A stretch of 11,956 nucleotides of DNA. Origin: Desulfovibrio desulfuricans. Its GTDB lineage: Bacteria > Desulfobacterota > Desulfovibrionia > Desulfovibrionales > Desulfovibrionaceae. The notes below the pieces were generated by a model. It was given only the letters and a program-made list of their open reading frames with translations. It made no database searches and was not told where the DNA came from. The DNA lies in the NCBI GenBank assembly GCA_003251995.1, contig QKDT01000269.1:1-11956 (forward strand). The letters are read 5' to 3'. Positions 1-6,566 of this stretch are shown piece after piece (position 1 is the stretch's first letter; every line of letters starts with the position of its first letter). The position numbers and the translations under genes were made by a program.

Positions 1-1
1 G

Positions 2-61
2 CTGCCCTCGCGTGAGGTTGCCGTGGACATTGCCCTTGAGGAACAACTGCTGCCTCGCTAA
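2..61 (+). CDS. C-terminal end of an unknown gene (partial)
   Basis: The frame starting at base 2 is open from the window edge and ends in TAA at 59-61. It encodes 19 residues ending in ALEEQLLPR. The next gene starts 28 bases downstream with its own ribosome binding site, a spacing usual for two genes in one operon. The fragment is too short to recognise a family. Reading it as coding is inference from the open frame, the operon-like spacing and the absence of any other candidate at this edge. Confidence 0.5.
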   Translation: MPSREVAVDIALEEQLLPR

Positions 62-89
62 CCGCTAAGCAGTATGGAGAGAGGTTTTC

Positions 90-797
90 ATGGATTTTAC
101 TGTGGAAGGTACGGTTTTTCGGGCAAGCGCCATGGAGGGCAAAGTGCTGGCACTAGCCCCGTGGCAGGTTTCCACGCAGGAGCAGATTATCCCACTCGGT
201 GGCGCAAGCCCGCGCATGCATTTGCCCCGTGGCGAAAAGCGGTGGCAGGGCGTTACGCTCCGGCTTGAAAACGGCGTTGAGGTGCAGTTGCCCCTTCCGT
301 CTGAGTACCAGCTTGCCATGGGTGACATACTGAATCTCGGGTGCCTTGGCCCAGTCAGCAGCACATCGGGCGGTCAGGATATTGTGCAGGAGGTCTTTGC
401 CGTAAGCAGCCCAACCTCGGGCTGGAGGCACGAATTCCTGGATGCTCCCGCCCTGATGAAGCGCTGCGGCCAGACCCGTGTTACAGAATATGAAGTGGAA
501 ACCTACCCCTTGAAAAAAGTGTGCAAAGTCAGCGCTATTATTTTTGTGGTTGGGCTGGTTTGCTTTAGCTTTCTTATGCACCTGTTTACGGATAATTCGG
601 GTGAACTTTTGCGCCGCCTGCCCGAGGCTTTGCTCATGAGCGCCAAGTTTGGGGGCATAGCAGCCCTTGTGGTAGCCGCTGGCGGTGGCCTTTATATGAA
701 AAGCTCCAACGATTACAACCGCAGAAAAAAGCAGGAGGCCTACGCCCAGCAGTTTGAGCGAGCAATGGGTGAGGTGCTGCCGCAACCTTCTGCATGA
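90..797 (+). CDS. Hypothetical membrane protein with two C-terminal transmembrane segments
   Basis: I do not recognise this 235-residue protein. Its first 140 residues look soluble and rich in short beta-type stretches, with no signal peptide. Two hydrophobic segments follow, at about 146-166 and 186-203, separated by a short loop with charged residues (DNSGELLRR). The last 30 residues are polar and charged (NRRKKQEAY). The protein is therefore probably anchored in the inner membrane by a hairpin, with the N-terminal domain and the tail on the same side. The ATG at 90 was chosen because GGAGAGAGG (76-84) lies five bases upstream. An upstream gene ends 28 bases before it, so the two are probably cotranscribed, and a terminator follows 46 bases after the stop. 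Isolated cysteines at 85, 126, 145 and 158 form no metal-binding motif. No function can be assigned from the sequence. Confidence 0.8.
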   Translation: MDFTVEGTVFRASAMEGKVLALAPWQVSTQEQIIPLGGASPRMHLPRGEKRWQGVTLRLENGVEVQLPLPSEYQLAMGDILNLGCLGPVSSTSGGQDIVQEVFAVSSPTSGWRHEFLDAPALMKRCGQTRVTEYEVETYPLKKVCKVSAIIFVVGLVCFSFLMHLFTDNSGELLRRLPEALLMSAKFGGIAALVVAAGGGLYMKSSNDYNRRKKQEAYAQQFERAMGEVLPQPSA

Positions 798-843
798 TAT
801 GAGTTTTTTTGTTTTGTGGCGGTGCGCATGCGCCCGCAGACAG

Positions 844-868
844 GGCCATCCTCGGATGGCCTTTTTTT
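844..868 (+). terminator. Rho-independent terminator after the membrane protein gene
   Basis: The arms GGCCATCC (844-851) and GGATGGCC (854-861) are perfect complements and are followed at once by seven T's (862-868). Real pairing probably leaves a four-base loop. This is a canonical intrinsic terminator for the plus strand and ends the operon that contains the 235-residue protein. It separates that operon from the phosphatase gene downstream. Confidence 0.88.
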
Positions 869-904
869 GTAAAAAGCAGATAAATACCCAAATACATAAA
901 AGTA

Positions 905-954
905 CAATTTTGTCTTATGAAGAGCTTGGTTTTGCATAATTGTATCAATTTTGT
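905..954 (+). promoter_or_regulatory. Possible upstream activator region: direct repeat CAATTTTGT
   Basis: CAATTTTGT occurs at 905-913 and again at 946-954, exactly 41 bases apart, close to four helical turns. The second copy overlaps a small palindrome, AATTG and CAATT around TAT (938-950). Measured from the start site predicted by the sigma-54 element at 1015-1031, the copies lie near -136 and -92, where enhancer-binding activators commonly bind. The TATCAA at 943-948 also resembles an IHF half-site. The repeat is seen; the regulatory role is inference, and AT-rich DNA makes chance repeats more likely. Confidence 0.3.
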
Positions 955-1014
955 GTCATTGTGCGAAAATCTCATTTTTTTATCAATTAATACAGCGTAT
1001 TAAAAATATAGGCA

Positions 1015-1031
1015 TGGCACATAAACTGCAA
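1015..1031 (+). promoter_or_regulatory. Sigma-54 type (-24/-12) promoter for the exported phosphatase gene
   Basis: The sequence TGGCACATAAACTGCAA fits the RpoN consensus TGGCAC-G-N4-TTGCA with correct spacing. The invariant GG is at 1016-1017 and the invariant GC at 1028-1029. Only the base after TGGCAC and the first T of TTGC differ. Transcription would start near 1041, leaving a leader of about 110 bases before the ATG at 1150. The upstream DNA is AT-rich and contains spaced repeats, as expected for a promoter that needs a distant activator and DNA bending. No better sigma-70 promoter is evident in the same gap. Confidence 0.55.
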
Positions 1032-1136
1032 ACATTTTGTAACCTACAAGTTCTGACGATCTGTGAAGATTCATTCGTTGGTTCGCTGCCTGGCGGACCC
1101 GCCTTGTCATGACCGTAATGGTATAAAACTGATTGC

Positions 1137-1141
1137 AGGAG
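1137..1141 (+). promoter_or_regulatory. Ribosome binding site that fixes the phosphatase start
   Basis: AGGAG lies eight bases before the ATG at 1150. The alternative in-frame GTG at 1063 has no purine-rich site before it and would add 29 residues in front of a clear signal peptide. The ATG at 1150 is therefore preferred. Confidence 0.75.
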
Positions 1142-1149
1142 TGCGCGGT

Positions 1150-2580
1150 ATGAAAAAATGTAAGTTATGGGCGTGTTGTTTCCTTGTCGTTGCGGCAATG
1201 GCAATGACCTCTGCTGCGGGCGCGGCAGATACGGTCATGTTGCAAAGTGACCGGTGGGACCCCACTGTGCGTCAAAGCCTCAACGAAATGTTTGTGCTCT
1301 ACGGCAAGGGCAGCCCCAACTATAATCCCTCCATACGTCCCTATGCTGTTTTTGACTTTGACAATACGGTTTCCATTCTGGATGTGGAAGAGCAGCTCGC
1401 CATTTATCAACTTGAGCACATGCGCTTTGCCATCAAGCCCGATCAAATGTATGCCGTGCTGACCACCGGCGTGCCGGATATCAACAAAGATCTGGGCAAG
1501 GAATACAACAACCTTACCGTGGCTCTGGTAGCTGCGGATGCCGCAGCGGCCTACAAGCGCCTGTATTCCCAGGGCTATGTTTCCCCGTCTGGTGTTTACG
1601 GCGATAAAATGCTGAAGATGCAGGCAGGCGACGACTGGAAGGAATTTGCCACAAAAGTGCGCTGGCTCTACGATGCCATTGGCGACACCATGGATGTTTC
1701 TGTTTCCTACCCCTGGATTACCTACTGGTTCACGGGCATGACCCCTCAGCAGGTTTATGGCATGGCGCAACAGGCCTTTGTGTACTACCGCAAGGCCAGC
1801 GCTGACCCCGCGTTCTGGCAAAAGCGCAAGTGGCAGAGCCCCGCAGGCTACAAGGGCAGCAAGGCCGGGCAGGTTTCTGTTAAATACAAGCAGGGCATAA
1901 CCGTATCTCCCGAAATTCAGGAGCTGTTCCATGCTCTTGAAGCCAATGGCTTTGATGCTTGGGTATGCTCGGCATCGTTCATCGATGTCATCTCCGCCGC
2001 GGTCAGCCCCGAAGTTTTTGGTATTGAAGGTGTGGACGGCGTGCTGGCAATGACCAACAAGGAAAAGAACGGCAAGTACATCAATGCCTATGACTACGAT
2101 TTTCATGCGCAGACCCAGGGCAAGGGTAAAACCCTGAGTATCTCCAAACTTATCGCACCGCTGTACCGTGGTCGCGGCCCGGTGTTTGTGGCTTTTGACT
2201 CTCAGGGTGACTTCAATTTTGTCAGCGAGTTTGCCGACACCGCCGTGGGCCTCGCACTGAACCGTGCCCGCAAGGATGATGCCGGTATTCTGGCTGCCGT
2301 GGCCCTGTATCAGAACCAGAAAAAGCTCACAGTTGCCAAGGCCGTGCAGCAGGGTAACACCCGTTACCTTTTGCAGGGCCGTAATGAAAATGGCGGCTAC
2401 CTGTGGCCCCGGCCCGAAGTGCAGCAACTGGGCAAGGACAAGCCGGAACTGCTCAGCAGCAAGGCCGAGGGTTGGCTGAAAAAGCTTGAGAGCGGCACCC
2501 CCGTGCCTGTGCTGATCAACGACGCGCCCAAACTTACGGGCAAGCTTAAAACGTACGACGGCTATAAATCCATACACTAA
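1150..2580 (+). CDS. Exported HAD-superfamily phosphatase
   Basis: This 476-residue protein begins with a signal peptide: a basic start (MKKCK), a hydrophobic core to about residue 20, and likely cleavage near AAGAA/D at 26-27. It should act in the periplasm. HAD catalytic motifs follow in order. Motif I is DFDNT at 69-73, with nucleophile Asp69 and general acid Asp71. Motif II is in CSAS at 273-276. A lysine for motif III lies in GKGKT (324-328). Motif IV is FDSQGD at 349-354, with metal ligands Asp350 and Asp354. The roughly 195 residues between motifs I and II are a large, mostly helical cap, which makes the protein longer than typical phosphoserine phosphatases. The arrangement resembles exported phosphorylcholine or phosphoserine phosphatase-like HAD enzymes, so hydrolysis of a small organic phosphate is likely, but the substrate is unknown. 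The gene stands alone between terminators, and a sigma-54 type promoter lies upstream. CDS and superfamily are firm; substrate is not. Confidence 0.88.
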   Translation: MKKCKLWACCFLVVAAMAMTSAAGAADTVMLQSDRWDPTVRQSLNEMFVLYGKGSPNYNPSIRPYAVFDFDNTVSILDVEEQLAIYQLEHMRFAIKPDQMYAVLTTGVPDINKDLGKEYNNLTVALVAADAAAAYKRLYSQGYVSPSGVYGDKMLKMQAGDDWKEFATKVRWLYDAIGDTMDVSVSYPWITYWFTGMTPQQVYGMAQQAFVYYRKASADPAFWQKRKWQSPAGYKGSKAGQVSVKYKQGITVSPEIQELFHALEANGFDAWVCSASFIDVISAAVSPEVFGIEGVDGVLAMTNKEKNGKYINAYDYDFHAQTQGKGKTLSISKLIAPLYRGRGPVFVAFDSQGDFNFVSEFADTAVGLALNRARKDDAGILAAVALYQNQKKLTVAKAVQQGNTRYLLQGRNENGGYLWPRPEVQQLGKDKPELLSSKAEGWLKKLESGTPVPVLINDAPKLTGKLKTYDGYKSIH

Positions 2581-2835
2581 AGCCGTTTGGATTTGGTGCA
2601 GGATGGCTTGATAAACCTTGTTGGGGCCCCTTTGCGCTGCTGCCCGTTTCTACAAACTGCGCGGTCAACAAAATGATCTTGCAGAGTATACGGTAAGCAT
2701 CAGTAAAGGGGCTTCTTCTTGCCTTTTTAACACCCAATTTGCCATATGCGCCCTAACGAATCCAACAGGCGCTGTGTGGATAGGTCTCGGGTATGGCTGG
2801 CCCATGCCAGATTGCTGTAAAAATTGAGACAATGT
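2581..2835. other. Intergenic stretch between phosphatase and ackA; no gene seen
   Basis: Together with the terminator that follows it, this separates the convergent phosphatase and ackA genes by 320 bases. Open frames on both strands here lack ribosome binding sites and recognisable protein features. A short hairpin, CTGGC (2797-2801) and GCCAG (2806-2810), has no U tract. No terminator lies directly after the phosphatase stop, so that transcript probably runs to the hairpin at 2842-2873. Confidence 0.6.
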
Positions 2836-2874
2836 TAAAACAAGAGGCCGCCTCCTTTCGGAGACGGCCTCTTT
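2836..2874 (-). terminator. Terminator after ackA, probably bidirectional
   Basis: The arms AAGAGGCCG (2842-2850) and CGGCCTCTT (2865-2873) pair perfectly. One mismatch (2851/2864) is followed by four more pairs (2852-2855 with 2860-2863) and a TTTC loop. Read on the minus strand, the hairpin is followed by TTGTTTT, which fits termination of ackA about 28 bases after its stop. Read on the plus strand it ends in CTCTTTATAT, a weaker tract that may stop the phosphatase transcript. Confidence 0.8.
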
Positions 2875-2900
2875 ATATGCGATCAAAAAAGTAAGCAAAC

Positions 2901-4112
2901 TTACTTTTTCAGCACTTCCACCGTGGCGAGAGCGATCTGCAGCTCTTCGTTGGTGGGGATGATGATCACGGGGATCTTGCTGTCAGGCGTGGAAATGATG
3001 CGCGCGCCGGGCTTGCGGGTGCTGTTTTCTTCCTTGTTCATCTTGATGCCAAAGGCTTCAAGACCTTCGCACACCATATCGCGCACGATGTCGTCGTTTT
3101 CGCCGATGCCAGCGGTGAACACCAGGGCGTCCACATTGCCTTCAAGCAGGAAGAAGTAGGAACCGAGGGTCTTTTTGATGCTGCGCACAAGCAGGTTGAG
3201 GGCCAGCTCGGCACGTTCGTTGCCCTTTTCCACCTGAGCATGCACGTCGCGCATGTCGGTGTAGCCGCACAAGCCCAGCAAGCCGGACTTTTTGTTCATC
3301 AGGGTGTCGGCTTCGGAGGGGCTGAGGCCTTTCTTTTCCATGATAAAGGGAACGATCGCCGGGTCAATGGTGCCGCAGCGGGTGCCCATCACAAGGCCTT
3401 CCAGGGGGGTGAGGCCCATGCTGGTGTCAAAGCACTTGCCATTTTTTACGCAGCTCATGGAAGAGCCGTTGCCAAGGTGCATGGTGATGGAGCGCAGTTC
3501 GGAAAGCGGCTTGCCGAGGAACTGGGCGGTGGCATTGGCAATGTACTTGTGCGAGGTGCCGTGGAAGCCGTAACGGCGAATGCGCAGTTCTTCATACAGC
3601 TCATAGGGCAGAGCGTACATGAAGGATTCTTTGGGCATGCCCATGCCAAATTCGGTGTCAAAAACTGCCACGTTGGGAACGCCGGGGAAGAGCTTTTCAG
3701 CCACTTCAATGCCCATGAGGTTGGCAGGGTTGTGCAAGGGGCCAAGCACGGCGCATTCTTCCACAATCTGCTTTACGCGTTCGTTAACCAGCACGGGGTC
3801 GCTCACGGCTTCGCCGCCGTGCAGCACGCGGTGACCGATGGCGTAGATCTCGCTCTTGTCCTTGATAACGCCCTTGTCAGCGTCGGTCAGCAGAGCGATG
3901 ACCAGTTCCATGGCTTCCACATGAGTGGGGAAGAAAGCTTCGCGGACGAGCTTTTCTTCTTTGTCCGTATCGGGGGCGATCTTGTGGGTGAGGCGTCCGC
4001 CTTCCTGCCCGATGCGTTCGGCAAGGCCGGAGCAGAGCACGCTGCGCGTGTCCATTTCCAGCAACTGATACTTGCAGGACGAGGAACCCGCGTTAATCAC
4101 CAGAATTTTCAT
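2901..4112 (-). CDS. ackA: Acetate kinase
   Basis: Cytoplasmic enzyme that transfers phosphate from acetyl phosphate to ADP, giving acetate and ATP; it is the last, energy-yielding step of acetate formation. The 403-residue length is normal. Family motifs are present: NAGSSS at 7-12, HRVLHGG at 94-100 with Arg95, FDT at 151-153 with Asp152, HGTSH at 184-188 with His184, HLGNGSS at 212-218, GTRCG at 243-247 with Arg245, FTAGIGEN at 332-339 and TNEE at 387-390. These match the residues Asn7, Arg91, Asp148, His180, Arg241 and Glu384 known from the Methanosarcina thermophila enzyme. Two spots differ from the sequences I know: FDTEFGMGMP replaces the common FDTAFHQTMP, and GTRCGTIDP replaces GTRSGDIDP. 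The start is supported by AGGAAAGGAAG shortly before the ATG. The gene follows pta after 154 bases on the same strand and ends at a terminator, so it is the last gene of the por-pta-ackA group. Confidence 0.97.
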   Translation of the reverse strand: MKILVINAGSSSCKYQLLEMDTRSVLCSGLAERIGQEGGRLTHKIAPDTDKEEKLVREAFFPTHVEAMELVIALLTDADKGVIKDKSEIYAIGHRVLHGGEAVSDPVLVNERVKQIVEECAVLGPLHNPANLMGIEVAEKLFPGVPNVAVFDTEFGMGMPKESFMYALPYELYEELRIRRYGFHGTSHKYIANATAQFLGKPLSELRSITMHLGNGSSMSCVKNGKCFDTSMGLTPLEGLVMGTRCGTIDPAIVPFIMEKKGLSPSEADTLMNKKSGLLGLCGYTDMRDVHAQVEKGNERAELALNLLVRSIKKTLGSYFFLLEGNVDALVFTAGIGENDDIVRDMVCEGLEAFGIKMNKEENSTRKPGARIISTPDSKIPVIIIPTNEELQIALATVEVLKK

Positions 4113-4200
4113 AATTCTTCCTTTCCTTAATCTTGTTTATGTCTGATCGCGGGCCGGCAGTTTGTGGCGCATGCCTTGCGTCAGTAATGTTTTGCGGCAA

Positions 4201-4250
4201 CAGGTTTTATGCGGCGGTTTGCCGTGTTGGCAAACCGCCGTAAGAACCTG
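4201..4250 (-). other. Strong stem-loop between pta and ackA, without U tract
   Basis: CGGCGGTTTGCC (4212-4223) and GGCAAACCGCCG (4229-4240) form a perfect 12-bp stem with a five-base loop. The stem continues after a small internal loop, with CAGGTT (4201-4206) pairing to AACCTG (4245-4250). It begins 16 bases after the pta stop codon. Neither strand has a run of T's after it, so it is not a standard terminator. It may protect or mark the 3' end of a processed pta message, or reduce transcription into ackA. The structure is seen; its role is inferred. Confidence 0.65.
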
Positions 4251-4266
4251 TCAGCCGGGGCTGTAT

Positions 4267-6381
4267 CTATGACTGCTTCGCCGCCGCTTTTTCGGCAGCG
4301 GCCTGCACTGCGGTGATAGCCACAGTGTTGACGATATCGGGCACGGTGCAACCGCGTGAGAGATCGTTGACAGGCTTGTTCAGGCCCTGAAGCACGGGGC
4401 CGATAGCCACTGCCCCGGCGGCGCGCTGCACAGCCTTGTAGGTATTGTTGCCTGTGTTCAGGTCAGGGAAGATGAACACAGTGGCCTTACCGGCAACCTT
4501 GCTGTCGGGCATCTTGGTCTTGGCAACCGTGGGGTCAATGGCTGCGTCGTACTGCAAGGGGCCTTCCAATGCAAGCTCGGGGGCCATTTCTTGTGCGATT
4601 TTGGTGGCTTCAACCACAACGTCCACGTCCGCACCCTTGCCGGACGTGCCGGTGGAGTAAGACAGCATGGCAACGCGCGGCTCAATGCCGAACACCTTTG
4701 CGGTGTGGGCCGAGGCAATGGCGATTTCAGCCAGTTGCTGCGCGGTGGGGTTGGGGTTGACGGCGCAGTCGCCAAAGGCCAGCACGCGGTCTTTGAGGCA
4801 CATGAGGAAGACCGAGGAAACCACGGAGAAGCCGGGCTTGGTCTTAACAAACTCAAAGGCCGGGCGGATGGTGTGCGCAGTGGTGTTCACCGAGCCGGAA
4901 ACCATGCCATCGGCATCGTCCTTCTTGACCATCATGGTGGCAAAGTAGGTTGCGTCGGTCATGGTATCGCGCGCCTGTTCGGGGGTGATGCCCTTCTTTT
5001 TGCGCAGCTCGTAATAGGTGTTGGCGTAGTCGTCAAACAGCTCGGACTTCACCGGATCGATGAGTCTGGCCTTGTCTATATCCAGGCCAAAGGCGCTGGC
5101 CTTGGAGCGGATTTCTTCCACATCGCCAAGCAGGATGATTTCTGCCACATCGCGGCGCAGCAGAATATCGGTGGCGCGCAGGATGCGTTCCTCCGTGCCT
5201 TCAGCCAGCACGATGCGCATTTTATTGCTCTTGGCGCGCTGGATCAGCTCGAATTCAAACATCATGGGCGTTATACGGCTGCTGCGTTCACCGCCGATGC
5301 GGTTCTCGATTTCTTTGCCGTTGACGTACTGCTCAAACAGGCCCAGCACGCTGTTGATCTTGCGCACGTCGCCCGGTTCGATGGGGGCGATGATGCTTTG
5401 CAGGGCCATAAAGGCCTTGTAGGTGTGGTGCTCCGTCAACAAAATGGGCAGGGGCGAACCGGTCCAGCCTTCAATGAATTTGCATACCCGCTCAGAGGGG
5501 CGAATGCCACCGGTAAGCAGCACGCCCGCAATGTCGGGGGTGGAGGAAGACAGGCGCGAGGCGATGGCGGCAAGCAGCACGTCGGCGCGGTCGCCAGGGG
5601 TGACGATGAGCTGATCCTTGGCAATGTAGTTGAGTACATTGTCCACGTGCATGGCGGCGATAAGATAATCGCCCACCAGCGCATCAAGGCGTTTTTCGCC
5701 AAACAGCACTTCCGCGTCCAGGCCCTTTTTCACGTCAGCCATAGTGGGCTGACCGATGGTGGGGTCGTTGGGAACAGAGAAAATAAGGGCGCGGTTTTCC
5801 TGCGTGCTGAAGTGAGCGCGCAATTCGTCCAGTTCTGTCTGCGTGAGGTTGCGGCGGTTGATAATGGTGGCAACCACGTCCAGCGCATAGGGTTCAAGGC
5901 TGTCCATGGTGATCTGGAGCGAATCACGAATGTCTTCGGCGCTCACATTGTAGCCGCTGGTGACCAGGATGACCGGGCAGCCAAGGTTTGCCGCAATTTC
6001 AGCGTTGAGTTCAAACTCAAAAACCGGGTCTTTGGCAAGAAAGTCGGTGCCGACGCACAGAACAAAATCATGGGTTTCCAGCAGTTTTTTGTACTTCTGG
6101 ATGATGTTTTCGATCAGCAGATTGCGCGAACCCTGATTGATGATCTGCCGTGCTTCACGCTGGGTGTAGGCGAATGTGGTGGAATAATCCATGTTGAGCT
6201 TGAAGTATTCAAGCATCAAATGGATGTCGGGGTCGCGGTCGTCCCACTGAGGTTCGTTGATGATGGGACGGAAAAAAGCCACTTTGCGCATGCTGCGGCT
6301 GAGTAGCTGCATGGCCCCAAGGGCGATGGCGCTCTTGCCCGTCATGGGCCCAGTGGCGGTAATGTATAGACCGTTGTGCAT
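4267..6381 (-). CDS. pta: Phosphate acetyltransferase, long multidomain form
   Basis: Converts acetyl-CoA and phosphate to acetyl phosphate and CoA in the cytoplasm. The 704-residue length is that of the long Escherichia coli type. The N-terminal third (about 1-200) is a dethiobiotin-synthetase-like P-loop domain with GPMTGKS at 11-17. A DRTGG-type regulatory domain occupies about 215-330. The catalytic PTA/PTB domain runs from about 375 to 697, with conserved stretches DGMVSGSVNTTAHT (491-504) and SYSTGTSGKG (574-583). In E. coli the N-terminal part affects allosteric control by metabolites; here that is only inferred. The ATG at 6381 follows GGGGAGG four bases upstream. The stop is TAG. It lies between por and ackA on the same strand. 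Only 46 bases separate its start from the hairpin that closes por, leaving little room for a separate promoter, so expression probably depends on readthrough from por. Confidence 0.97.
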   Translation of the reverse strand: MHNGLYITATGPMTGKSAIALGAMQLLSRSMRKVAFFRPIINEPQWDDRDPDIHLMLEYFKLNMDYSTTFAYTQREARQIINQGSRNLLIENIIQKYKKLLETHDFVLCVGTDFLAKDPVFEFELNAEIAANLGCPVILVTSGYNVSAEDIRDSLQITMDSLEPYALDVVATIINRRNLTQTELDELRAHFSTQENRALIFSVPNDPTIGQPTMADVKKGLDAEVLFGEKRLDALVGDYLIAAMHVDNVLNYIAKDQLIVTPGDRADVLLAAIASRLSSSTPDIAGVLLTGGIRPSERVCKFIEGWTGSPLPILLTEHHTYKAFMALQSIIAPIEPGDVRKINSVLGLFEQYVNGKEIENRIGGERSSRITPMMFEFELIQRAKSNKMRIVLAEGTEERILRATDILLRRDVAEIILLGDVEEIRSKASAFGLDIDKARLIDPVKSELFDDYANTYYELRKKKGITPEQARDTMTDATYFATMMVKKDDADGMVSGSVNTTAHTIRPAFEFVKTKPGFSVVSSVFLMCLKDRVLAFGDCAVNPNPTAQQLAEIAIASAHTAKVFGIEPRVAMLSYSTGTSGKGADVDVVVEATKIAQEMAPELALEGPLQYDAAIDPTVAKTKMPDSKVAGKATVFIFPDLNTGNNTYKAVQRAAGAVAIGPVLQGLNKPVNDLSRGCTVPDIVNTVAITAVQAAAEKAAAKQS

Positions 6382-6423
6382 AGTGCCTCCCCTGCTGTGC
6401 CGGCAGGCTGGCGGTAATAACGG

Positions 6424-6452
6424 AAAAGGGCGCGAGGGCTTTCCTCGCGCCC
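6424..6452 (-). terminator. Terminator or attenuator between por and pta
   Basis: GGGCGCGAGG (6428-6437) and CCTCGCGCCC (6443-6452) form a perfect 10-bp GC-rich stem with a five-base loop. Read on the minus strand it is followed by TTTTCC (from 6427 downward). The hairpin is strong but the U tract is short, so termination may be partial. That would give a high level of por message and a lower level of por-pta-ackA readthrough. Confidence 0.75.
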
Positions 6453-6488
6453 AGGCCTTTAACCTTTGATCCTAAGCGTATGACATAG

Positions 6489-6547
6489 CCCGCGCCCGCA
6501 GCGACGTTCCGCCCCTTGAAGAGGAGCCGTGTGCTGGCGGGCGCGGG
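6489..6547 (-). repeat. Long GC-rich inverted repeat in the por 3' untranslated region
   Basis: CCCGCGCCCGC (6489-6499) and GCGGGCGCGGG (6537-6547) are perfect 11-base complements, 37 bases apart. After one bulged G the stem extends by AGC (6500-6502) with GCT (6533-6535). It sits between the por stop codon (6567) and the terminator hairpin at 6428-6452. In RNA it would make a second stable stem close to the 3' end of the por message, possibly as a barrier to exonucleases. The repeat is certain; the role is not. Confidence 0.6.
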
Positions 6548-6566
6548 TGGTCATAACGTCAGGCCT

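Noticed and set aside
1063..1149. Earlier GTG start for the phosphatase
   Set aside because: No ribosome binding site, and it would bury the signal peptide 29 residues inside the protein.
1150..1185. Lipoprotein signal at Cys9 or Cys10 of the phosphatase
   Set aside because: LWAC has tryptophan where a small residue is required, and the hydrophobic core lies after the cysteine. A normal signal peptidase I site near residue 26 fits better.
1165..2577. Open frame of 470 codons on the minus strand, opposite the phosphatase
   Set aside because: Antisense shadow; the plus strand shows a signal peptide and all HAD motifs.
2618..2898. Small frames on both strands between the phosphatase and ackA
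   Set aside because: Non-ATG or unsupported starts, no ribosome binding sites, and overlap with the terminator hairpin.
4591..6306. Open frame of 571 codons on the plus strand, opposite pta
   Set aside because: Antisense shadow of pta with no protein motif and no ribosome binding site.
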